From the IMG/VR virus record IMGVR_UViG_3300036766_001793, positions 62,001 through 126,000 of that record: a stretch of 64,000 nucleotides of DNA. One strand, given 5' to 3'. Made by a program: the position numbers and the translations under genes. Positions within the stretch are counted from its first letter, which is position 1, and every line of letters starts with the position of its first letter. The notes beneath the pieces are model-generated. The model had not been told where the DNA came from and ran no database searches. It worked only from the letters and a program-made list of their open reading frames with translations. The DNA comes from a virus. This document shows, in pieces, positions 1 to 7,527 of the stretch.

Positions 1-422
1 GAGACAGACTGGTCCTTGTTGGGAGGTTTGGCTCCCTTCGGCCATTTCCAGCTCTTCCCTTTGGTCGTGCCGCCCGCCAGGCGTCTGGGGTCGTCCTCGG
101 GCCATTTATGACCCAGAGTTGGGGTCTTGCCGGCCCTCTTCTCTCGCAGCTTTGACTTGGTCTCGTCGCTGTGGACGCCGCACCCGCACCCCTCCTGGCA
201 CGGCTGGCGGCCGGCGGGCTCGATCCCGAGCCTCTTGAATGCGTAGCTCACAGCGGAGACAGAGCACCCGACCTCCTCTGCGACGTGCCTCAGGGGCTCC
301 TCTGCCCTGGCGATGACCCAGTCCTGGTCTGCTAGCTGCGGATACCTTGGCACGCTCACATGATACCGGATCCACCGACGGACAGGGTGCAGGAAGTAGC
401 AAAGGCTCGCTCTGCGCTCCAT
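1..422 (-). CDS. Homing-endonuclease-like protein, N-terminal part (cut by window edge)
   Basis: An open frame runs from an ATG at 422 off the left edge. Residues about 25-70 read as a helix-turn-helix of the kind that opens many phage HNH/Vsr endonucleases (YPQLADQDWV, then AEEVGCSVSAVSYAFKRLGI). It is followed by CQEGCGCG and a NUMOD3-type stretch (SDETKSKLREKRAG). The nuclease domain itself would lie beyond the edge, so its class cannot be told. It sits downstream of the capsid gene and its terminator hairpin, a typical place for a free-standing homing endonuclease. No strong ribosome site precedes the ATG, and a GTG about 20 codons in is an alternative start. Confidence 0.6.
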   Translation of the reverse strand, partial: MERRASLCYFLHPVRRWIRYHVSVPRYPQLADQDWVIARAEEPLRHVAEEVGCSVSAVSYAFKRLGIEPAGRQPCQEGCGCGVHSDETKSKLREKRAGKTPTLGHKWPEDDPRRLAGGTTKGKSWKWPKGAKPPNKDQSV

Positions 423-466
423 TGATGTCAGTATTAGGTGTCTTTATTATTGGACCATGGATAGCA

Positions 467-492
467 AGAGGCCCGCATCTCTGCGGGCCTCT
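467..492 (-). terminator. Hairpin downstream of the major capsid gene
   Basis: A perfect 10-bp GC-rich inverted repeat (AGAGGCCCGC paired with GCGGGCCTCT) with a 6-nt loop lies 28 nt after the capsid stop codon. On the minus strand no long T-run follows, so termination may be partial or the hairpin may protect the mRNA 3' end. Confidence 0.6.
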
Positions 493-519
493 GGTGGTCG
501 TCGTTGCTGGCGCTTGGGA

Positions 520-1938
520 CTAGGTCAGGTTTAGCCCATCGGAAAGATCCGTGATCTTGCTCTGCTTGACGAAGTCGTAGCAGCGCAGCTGGAGACTCGT
601 GAGAAATATGCCCTTTATCCCAAGCATATTGTTCTGCAGGTAGTCCCTCGACTCGAGGTACTGCGTGGTGAACAGCACCGGGAGCTCCAGGAACCTGGTG
701 TCGAGGACGTACACGTTGGCGCCGCGCCTCGAGTCGCCGTTCGCGGCGAGCTGGTAGGAGGTGGCGGAGTCGAAGTCGTGGAAGAGCGGGATGCCCTTGT
801 AGGTCGCTACCTGGAAGCCGGTCGGGTAGCCGAGGAGCGTGCCCTCCCCGCCCTGCTTCACCTGGAAGGTGCCCTCCCCGATGAAGTGCTGGTTGGCCTG
901 CAGGATGGTGCCGAGCCGGGTGACCTGCTCGATGCCGGTGTAGATGAGGTCCGGCTCGCCGGCGTTGCGGCGGACGCTGTCGATGGCCTGGTCGATCATG
1001 CCGGTGCTGAGGTGCCTGAGGGCCCCCGCGCCCTGCGAGAAGACCTGGCTGGCGCTCCAGGCGGCCGGGTCGCGGTCGGCGGTGACCAGCGAGCCGTAGC
1101 CCGCGGCCTCGGCGCCGGAGAACCCGGTCCCGTTGACGTTCAGCCCCGTGACGTTCACGACGTCGTCGAGGGACGAGAGGCCCGCCCTCTGGCGGACGTA
1201 CAGGATGCGGTCGGTCGTGGTCGTCTGGTCGAACTGCAGCGTGGTGCTGAGGCCGCCGACGGTCACGACGATGTCCTGGGACTGGCCCGCCTCGCGGAGG
1301 ACGTCGCCCTCGGTGAGCCAGGAGGCGTCGACCACGGCGACGTTGTTGTTGGCGGCGGCGCCGGTGACGACGCGCTGGTTAGAGGACGCGACCAGCATCT
1401 GGTTGACCCTCTTGATGTGGTCGATCATCGCGGTCTCCTGGGCGACGGCGAGGGCGTCCCCGATGCCGCCTTCGAGCGTCCCGAGGAACTGGGCCAGCGC
1501 CGAGACGCCGAGGGAGGTCACGATGAAGACCGGCTGGACGTACACCGTCTGGAGCGTCGGGCTCGCGATGGTCGGCAGGGCGCCGATCTCGGAGACCGCC
1601 CTCGTCGAAGTGTTGCGGCCGGACCTGATCCTGTAACCAGTGGTGTTGCCCCACGCGACCTTGCGGATCAAGTTGAAGACGCGGGTCTGGCTGTTGAGCG
1701 AGTCCCACACCTTCGAGCCGAAGGTATTCGTGAAGAAGGACGTCCCGATGACCGGCGAGCCGGCGGAGGTGATGTCCTTGGAGAGGACCGAGCTGCCGGG
1801 CCCGAAGTACCCGTAGTTCAGATCGACCCCGCTGCCACCAGGGGTGCGCTGCAGCCAGTCGGCGATGCTGCGGGGCTGGTAGATGCCGGTCCCGAACCCG
1901 TCGGCCTTGGAAATCGTGGAAGCTGGAATTGACGTCAT
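520..1938 (-). CDS. Major capsid protein (HK97-fold type, probable)
   Basis: This 472-residue protein has the size and composition of a phage major capsid protein. It has no signal peptide or long hydrophobic segment, and a C-terminal half rich in strand-forming residues with receptor-free structural character (for example GYPTGFQVATYKGIPLFHD, where a capsid typically contacts its neighbours). The position is typical: a scaffold-like acidic gene ends 32 nt upstream and a terminator hairpin follows. AGGAG lies 10 nt before the ATG. I recognise the family from general pattern and gene order, not from a diagnostic catalytic motif. A tail sheath or other abundant structural protein is the main alternative. 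The window holds no other capsid candidate. Confidence 0.75.
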   Translation of the reverse strand: MTSIPASTISKADGFGTGIYQPRSIADWLQRTPGGSGVDLNYGYFGPGSSVLSKDITSAGSPVIGTSFFTNTFGSKVWDSLNSQTRVFNLIRKVAWGNTTGYRIRSGRNTSTRAVSEIGALPTIASPTLQTVYVQPVFIVTSLGVSALAQFLGTLEGGIGDALAVAQETAMIDHIKRVNQMLVASSNQRVVTGAAANNNVAVVDASWLTEGDVLREAGQSQDIVVTVGGLSTTLQFDQTTTTDRILYVRQRAGLSSLDDVVNVTGLNVNGTGFSGAEAAGYGSLVTADRDPAAWSASQVFSQGAGALRHLSTGMIDQAIDSVRRNAGEPDLIYTGIEQVTRLGTILQANQHFIGEGTFQVKQGGEGTLLGYPTGFQVATYKGIPLFHDFDSATSYQLAANGDSRRGANVYVLDTRFLELPVLFTTQYLESRDYLQNNMLGIKGIFLTSLQLRCYDFVKQSKITDLSDGLNLT

Positions 1939-1970
1939 TTTCGTGTGCTCTCCTGCAGTCCCTGATGGGC

Positions 1971-2846
1971 TTAGATGACGCCAGCCGGCAGATCGCCGAG
2001 CTCCACGCGGAGCCTGTTGATCTCGCTGAACGAGCGGTTCCTGAGGCCCTTCGACAGCTCGGCCATGTCGACCGCGCGCTCGGACTTATCAAGCTTGGAC
2101 GATGACCCGACGCCGGGGGCGACGGACTTGTTGATGCGGCTGACGCCGGCGGCGTCCAGGGCCTGCCTGACGCCGCGGTTGATCATGGCCTCCAGCCGGG
2201 CCGCGGTCACGAAGGTGCCCTGGCCCTTGCTGATCGGGCCCGGACCGGCGCCTGGGCCGCCCTGGACGATGGTGTCGTCCTCGCCCGGGTTCGTCTGGTC
2301 GTAGGGCCGGTTGCCTGGGGCGGTGTCGTCCTTCTCGCCGAAGCTCGAGGCCGCGTCGTCCTTGGCGACCTTGGAGCCGGCCTTGCTCGTCTTGGGCCCC
2401 TTGGACTTGCTGGCCTTGGACTTGCTGGTCCTGGCGAGGTTCAGGGCGTCCTCGTCCATGTCCTGGACGTCCATCGGGTCCTGCTCGCCCTCGTCCTCGT
2501 CCTCGGCCTCGTCATCGAAGCCCTCGTCGTCGAAGTCCTTCGTGAGCATGGCCTTCTGGACCTTGGCCAGAGCGTTGACGCTCTTGGCCAGCGCCCCGAG
2601 GCTCTGCTCGATGCGGCCCATCCTGTCGTCCGAGGAGGCCAGTTTCGTGCGCGGGCCGTGGACCCTCTTGCCCTTGTAGGCCAGGTCGTCCATGTCGTCC
2701 GCGGCGTCCCCCTCGGCCATGTCGTCGTAGTACTCGTTATCGCCGGTGCCCTGGTCACCCATGCTGCCGGTCGGGTCCCCGCCGAAGCCGTCGTCGCCGT
2801 CCTCCGGATTCGGGGCCAGCTTGATGAGGGTGCTCGTCTTTGACAC
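1971..2846 (-). CDS. Scaffold-like acidic virion assembly protein
   Basis: This 291-residue, strongly charged, low-complexity protein has acidic blocks near residues 13-55 and 103-132 (DDEGFDDEAEDEDEGEQDP), a helical segment about residues 75-100 (IEQSLGALAKSVNALAKVQKA), a Lys/Ser linker, and a predicted helical C-terminus. This make-up and its place directly before the capsid gene fit a capsid scaffolding protein. The C-terminal helix would be the usual capsid-binding part. The start is GTG with AGGAG 10 nt upstream. No protease motif is present; the prohead protease candidate is the large fusion at 27685-32547. Confidence 0.6.
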   Translation of the reverse strand: MSKTSTLIKLAPNPEDGDDGFGGDPTGSMGDQGTGDNEYYDDMAEGDAADDMDDLAYKGKRVHGPRTKLASSDDRMGRIEQSLGALAKSVNALAKVQKAMLTKDFDDEGFDDEAEDEDEGEQDPMDVQDMDEDALNLARTSKSKASKSKGPKTSKAGSKVAKDDAASSFGEKDDTAPGNRPYDQTNPGEDDTIVQGGPGAGPGPISKGQGTFVTAARLEAMINRGVRQALDAAGVSRINKSVAPGVGSSSKLDKSERAVDMAELSKGLRNRSFSEINRLRVELGDLPAGVI

Positions 2847-2939
2847 TGTTCAGTTCTCCTGTGCGCCCTTGCTTCCGGGCGCCCCCGGTGGGACGCACGT
2901 CGAGAGTATGTTACGCATGCTCCTTTGGGTAACGAAACC

Positions 2940-3323
2940 CTACTGGGCCCTGGCGCTCGGGTACACTTCAAAGATGGCCCTCTGCGAGAGCTGCTCCCTG
3001 CCGCTAGGGAAGAGGACCGATACCTGGATCACGTACCATCCGGGGTCCACCGGGACGGCGGATGCTGGGCTCCCGAGGGCCCAGTCGTACTCGGCCTCGC
3101 CCTTGGAGGCGTTGACGATGGTCATGGGCGCCCTGGCGAGCTCCGGCCCAAGGGGCGCCTTCCGGCGCGGATCCCACCGCCTCACGATCCCCTCGACGTA
3201 CGCCTCTCCGCCGAGGTTGACGTAGCCCCCGGAGTCCCACAGGAGGACGACCGAGATCGCCGGCCCGGTGTCCCCCGCGAACATCGGGCCGAACTTGACC
3301 GGAACCGCTATCTGCTCTGCCAT
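2940..3323 (-). CDS. Small beta-rich structural protein, baseplate/BppU-N-like
   Basis: This 127-residue protein alternates short strands and turns (GDTGPAISVVLLWDSGGY, then PGWYVIQVSVLFPSGREQL) as in the Ig-like N-terminal domains of upper-baseplate and fibre-attachment proteins. The 121-residue protein at 10058-10423 has a similar layout (a front strand, then a Gly/Pro turn, then a C-terminal strand pair ending near the stop). It lies between the propeller protein at 3340 and the scaffold-like gene. The role is inferred from context; no catalytic motif is visible. Confidence 0.5.
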   Translation of the reverse strand: MAEQIAVPVKFGPMFAGDTGPAISVVLLWDSGGYVNLGGEAYVEGIVRRWDPRRKAPLGPELARAPMTIVNASKGEAEYDWALGSPASAVPVDPGWYVIQVSVLFPSGREQLSQRAIFEVYPSARAQ

Positions 3324-3339
3324 CGCACCATTCTAGCCT

Positions 3340-6300
3340 CTAGCCCGCTGGATTGGAAGGCACAGCCGGCTCGTTGGTGCCCTCCATCCTGAGCCTGACG
3401 CGCCCGTAGTGCATCAGGAGCCTGACCGTCAGGCTGGACGTGACCGCGACCGACAGGGCCTCGGAGGCCGACGCCGAGTCGCCAGCGACGGAGTTAACGC
3501 CTGGTCGATCGACGGCGACGGCGGACTCCGCGAGGGCAATGCTGACGGCCAAGCCCTCCGAAGCGCCACCGGAGTCGCTGCTTGCGATGTCTATGATGGA
3601 CAGGATGACGGACAGGATGCCCAGGCCCCGGAGCGAGACCGTCGGGGTCTGGTCCCCGGTCGCCGCCGCGAGGTTCTCGCGGATGTCAGTCCACGCGCCG
3701 TCCGGGGGGTCGTCCATCCTCCAGGCCGGGGCCGAGTCGTTCTGGAGGCCGACGTACAGGGCCCTCGACCTGTGGTCGTAGGCCACGGCCGAGAGCAGCG
3801 ACGGCCGGTAGGGGTCTATCGGGTCGCCCACGTCCTGGAGCGTCCTCCAGCCCTGGCCCTCAGACTGCGACAGCAGTATCCTGGCGCTCCGCGCCAGGAA
3901 GCTCGGGTCGCGCCTGACCGCGTATATGGAGGATCCGCGCCTGGTCGCATCGACGAACGGCGCCCCATCGCCGTACTGCTGCGCGACTGCCCAGGTGGCT
4001 CCACTATCGTCCGAGGTCCACAGTGTGGCTGGGCCAGGCTGGTGGACCCCGATAGAGGATCCCGTTACATTATAGAATGCCACGAAGCCATATGTCCTAG
4101 GCGGAGTTACATTGCCGACCGCTGGGTAGGACGGTATCAAGATCAGGCCACCGACTATCTCCAGGGCATGCGATGTAGCGGCTACGCTAGGCGAAGCCGA
4201 CACAAAGGTCGGGGTGTTCGAGAAGCAGTCGTACTTTCTCAAGCCGCTGTTAGTGTAGCCACCGCCAGGATATAGCACGTAGGCCGCGTCCTGGTAGGCG
4301 GCGACGGCCGACACGAACCCTGGAACGCTGACGGCCCCGAGCCGCGCCATCGGCCCCGAGATCCCCACCTTGACCAGCTTGGAGTCCCCCGACCCCGGGT
4401 AGACGGTCACGAACAGGGCTGTGCCCTCGCCGGACACGGCGCATCCTGGGGTCCCGGCGTCCTCCCCGGAATCCAGCGTGAGGGCCGAGTCGCGCGTCGG
4501 GAGCGGTCCCGAGATGTCCACCTTCACGATTCTGGCTGGGGCGGTCCTCGTGACCGCGTACAGGAAGGACCCGCTCGCAGAGAGCCCGGAGGGCTCGGCC
4601 TCGCCGGCGTCGAGCGTGAGGCCCCCGTCCCTGACCATGGCCGTCGGGTCGGAGACGTCCACCTTGACTATGGTCCCTGGCGTCTTGAGGAAGGCCAGGT
4701 AGAGGTAGCTGCCCACGAGAACCGCCGACGACGGGTGGTCCTCGCCTGCGCCGAGGGCCAGCGTGCCAGCCACGCCGACGGGCTCGGTCGAGATCTGGAT
4801 CGCCGTCACGGTGGCTGGCGCCCCGGAGTCCACGACAAAAACGTGCGTGTCGTTCCCGACCGCGGTGACAACCGAGGCTCCGGTCAGGTGGTGATATTGA
4901 GATATGTTAGGGCCATAACTGAACCACCCGTCCGCGGTGATCCCCCACTTCCTCCCGGTGGAGGTGGCCCCCGCCGCCACGGCGGTCTGCGTGGAAGGAG
5001 AGGACCCTCCAGGAGTAGGAAATGAGATTATAAAGGAATTCCCATTAGAGAAGTCACTCCCTATCCGCACGTCGGCCCTGGTCCCGCCGAAGACGAGCCT
5101 CCCGCCGGCGGCGCCCACCGTGACGCTGTCGGTGTGCAGGGCGCCGGGGCCGGGATAGTGGGATACCTGGCCGACGGCCGGCAGGGCTACGGACCAGCTC
5201 TGCCCGCCGTCACGGCTCGCGGCCACCTGCAGCTCGTCGGAGAACCTAGAGCCGCGCGCGACGCCCAGGGCGGCCACGCGCAGCGGGTCGTCCGGGTCGC
5301 AGACGACGTGCGCGTAGCTCGGGTAGCTGCCGCCCGTCCCGTAGGCCTGGTCGTCCATGACGCGGCCCCAGGTGAGCCCGCGGTCGGCCGACCTGAAGAC
5401 CTGCCTCTGGACGACCGCCCACCCGCGCGGGCCGACCCCGTCCGCGTGCCCGAGGGGGTCCGGCGACGCAGGCCGCCCGCCGTCGTTCCCCACGCCGTAC
5501 AGGGAGCCGCCCGCCGCCAGGGCGATGCACGCCATCTGCGGCGGCCCGGCCGGCGCGAAGGCCCTTCCGCCGTCCCCGCTGCGCATGAGCGGCCCCCAGG
5601 CGGTCGGGCCGGTCGGGGTGCAGGCGAACACCACGCCCTTGTAGGAGACGTCGAGGTCCTCGAAGGCGAACAGCCTCGTGCGGGCCTCGTCCTGGACCGG
5701 CCCGCGGGCCTCCCAGCTGTCGCGGACGCCGGAGTGCACGTCGACCAGGCCGCCGGCGGCGGCCATGATCGCGTAGCGGACCCTGTTCTGCGCCTGGTCC
5801 GCGTAGGACCCGAGGACCCCGAAGGTCTCGAGCGCCGCCGCGCGGTCGGAGAACCGGAGGTCGAGGGCGAAGGCCTCGGCCGCCGACCCGGAGTCCGAGA
5901 CGTCCGGGCCGGCCCTGACGGAGTCCTCGCCGCGGACGGCCTCCGGGAGGAGGACAGTGAGCGAGAGCCGCTCCGCCGCGACTGCCGACAGGTCCCCCAC
6001 GGTCTGCGGCTCCGACAGGATCTGCTTGACCATGTCGAGCACCTCCGAGACCGAGCCGGACTCGGAGACGGGGACGGGAACGCCCGAGATCGTCACATCG
6101 GCGGCCATGCCTGAGTCGTCGACAAACACGTCCACCGTGACGAGAACCATATCCGCACCGATGGCCTCCTCAGAGGCCGCAGACCCGACTGTGAAGGCGA
6201 ACGACTCGGCCGCCGAGGCGGCGTCGAGGGCCGAGCGCCCTATCGGCCCGACGGAGTCCGAGGCGGATGCCGAGTCAGAGACCGACCTCGCCTCGCCGGC

Positions 6301-7527
6301 GGTGGGCACGACGTCGACCGCCGTGGCCGAGTCCGAGACCATCGGCCCGGCCACCAGGGCCTCGAGGGCGGCGGAGGTGTCCGCCACGTTCTTGAAGATG
6401 GCGACCGCGACCGAGGCGAGGTAGACCGTGTACCCGTCCAGCCCGGGGTCGACGCCCTCGGCCCACTGCAGCACCAGGCAGTTGTAGTCGCTGACGTCGC
6501 GCCCGAGCCTCAATCCCCGCCACGCGCTCGCGCCTGGGTCAGTGTCGAGGTCGTACCTCGTCGAGAGGTCGGAGGTGTAGGAGATCCTGAGCTTCCGCTG
6601 GTCGCCCGAGACGGTCTCCGTCCAGCCGACGATCCACTGGCCGAAGTACCTGGAGACGGCCTGCGAGGCCGCCTGGGCGGCCACCGTCTGGGCGGCCCCG
6701 AGAGCGTTGGTCTGGGCCTCCCAGGTCCTGAACTTGGCCGTGCCGCCCTCGACGTAGGCGATGCCGAGCCTCCCGTTGGGGGCGTCGTCAGGGTCGGGGT
6801 TCCACGCCGCGTCAAGCGGCGCCGCCGGCGTTGGGGTGACGAAGAAGGTCTGCGCGGCGACCCACGCGAGGAGGTGCTGGGTGGGGGACAGGACGGTCGC
6901 CGACCTGGAGATCCTCACGAACCCGTCTAGCTCGAACAGGAGCCCCCACCACTCCACCCCGGGGAGGAACCTCAGGACGGGCTGGATCGGCTGGGCGCCG
7001 ACGGCCGCCGCCATGGCGTCCGACGCGGTGGCGGAGCTCAGGTCGAACGGGGCGTTGGAGGCGAGGGCCCTCATGACCGCCTGGGTCGCCGTCTTCTTGT
7101 AGAAGGCGGCGGCGAGGTAGCCGTTCGAGTCGACGTCCACCACGGCGTTCGAGAGCCCCTGGGACGCGGACCCTGCCTCGACGACCGCCTCGCCGGTCGC
7201 TGCCCACCCGGACCCGTTCCAGACGAGCACCCGGTACCAGACGCCCCACGCCGAGCTGAGCGCCGGGTCCCCGGGCCTGCTGTAGACGAGGTGGACGTCG
7301 CCGGTCCCGCGGTTCATCGCGCCGGCGGGGAGGACGTCCTGCCTGCTGCTGATCTGGGACTCAGCCTCCCAGGTCTGCCCGAGGTCCGAGGACGCGCGCA
7401 TGACGAGGCCTGTCGCCCCGAGCGAGCCGGCCTGGTAGACGGCGAGCACGGTCCTCGAGATGGGGTGGGCGAAGAGAGCGGCCGCCCCGGGCGGGGAGGT
7501 CGCGGACGGCGAGGAGGACAGGCTCAC
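3340..7527 (-). CDS. Large tail/fibre protein with BNR-like propeller and Ser/Ala repeats
   Basis: The likely start is the GTG at 7527, whose GTGA overlaps the stop of the upstream gene; AGGAGG lies 5 nt before it. This gives 1,395 residues. The N-terminal half has sialidase/BNR-like blades (SSDLGQTWEAE, RSADRGLTWGRV, ASRDGGQSWS, TSDDSGATWAVA). About residues 400-600 and the C-terminus carry degenerate repeats of the type SDSASASDSVG and AAEAFALD, each beginning with an acidic-Ser cluster. Such repeats behave as spacers in surface-exposed phage proteins. The protein probably builds part of the host-contacting apparatus. No glycosidase Asp/Glu pair can be assigned, so a lectin-like or structural role is more likely than sialidase activity. 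Confidence 0.6.
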   Translation of the reverse strand: MSLSSSPSATSPPGAAALFAHPISRTVLAVYQAGSLGATGLVMRASSDLGQTWEAESQISSRQDVLPAGAMNRGTGDVHLVYSRPGDPALSSAWGVWYRVLVWNGSGWAATGEAVVEAGSASQGLSNAVVDVDSNGYLAAAFYKKTATQAVMRALASNAPFDLSSATASDAMAAAVGAQPIQPVLRFLPGVEWWGLLFELDGFVRISRSATVLSPTQHLLAWVAAQTFFVTPTPAAPLDAAWNPDPDDAPNGRLGIAYVEGGTAKFRTWEAQTNALGAAQTVAAQAASQAVSRYFGQWIVGWTETVSGDQRKLRISYTSDLSTRYDLDTDPGASAWRGLRLGRDVSDYNCLVLQWAEGVDPGLDGYTVYLASVAVAIFKNVADTSAALEALVAGPMVSDSATAVDVVPTAGEARSVSDSASASDSVGPIGRSALDAASAAESFAFTVGSAASEEAIGADMVLVTVDVFVDDSGMAADVTISGVPVPVSESGSVSEVLDMVKQILSEPQTVGDLSAVAAERLSLTVLLPEAVRGEDSVRAGPDVSDSGSAAEAFALDLRFSDRAAALETFGVLGSYADQAQNRVRYAIMAAAGGLVDVHSGVRDSWEARGPVQDEARTRLFAFEDLDVSYKGVVFACTPTGPTAWGPLMRSGDGGRAFAPAGPPQMACIALAAGGSLYGVGNDGGRPASPDPLGHADGVGPRGWAVVQRQVFRSADRGLTWGRVMDDQAYGTGGSYPSYAHVVCDPDDPLRVAALGVARGSRFSDELQVAASRDGGQSWSVALPAVGQVSHYPGPGALHTDSVTVGAAGGRLVFGGTRADVRIGSDFSNGNSFIISFPTPGGSSPSTQTAVAAGATSTGRKWGITADGWFSYGPNISQYHHLTGASVVTAVGNDTHVFVVDSGAPATVTAIQISTEPVGVAGTLALGAGEDHPSSAVLVGSYLYLAFLKTPGTIVKVDVSDPTAMVRDGGLTLDAGEAEPSGLSASGSFLYAVTRTAPARIVKVDISGPLPTRDSALTLDSGEDAGTPGCAVSGEGTALFVTVYPGSGDSKLVKVGISGPMARLGAVSVPGFVSAVAAYQDAAYVLYPGGGYTNSGLRKYDCFSNTPTFVSASPSVAATSHALEIVGGLILIPSYPAVGNVTPPRTYGFVAFYNVTGSSIGVHQPGPATLWTSDDSGATWAVAQQYGDGAPFVDATRRGSSIYAVRRDPSFLARSARILLSQSEGQGWRTLQDVGDPIDPYRPSLLSAVAYDHRSRALYVGLQNDSAPAWRMDDPPDGAWTDIRENLAAATGDQTPTVSLRGLGILSVILSIIDIASSDSGGASEGLAVSIALAESAVAVDRPGVNSVAGDSASASEALSVAVTSSLTVRLLMHYGRVRLRMEGTNEPAVPSNPAG

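Noticed and set aside
778-1932. Long plus-strand open frame opposite the capsid gene (384 codons)
   Set aside because: It mirrors the codon bias of the capsid gene, has Arg/Gly/Asp-rich low-complexity content and no ribosome site.
5134-6114. 326-codon plus-strand frame opposite the propeller protein
   Set aside because: Arg/Gly/Val-rich shadow without recognisable domains or a start signal.
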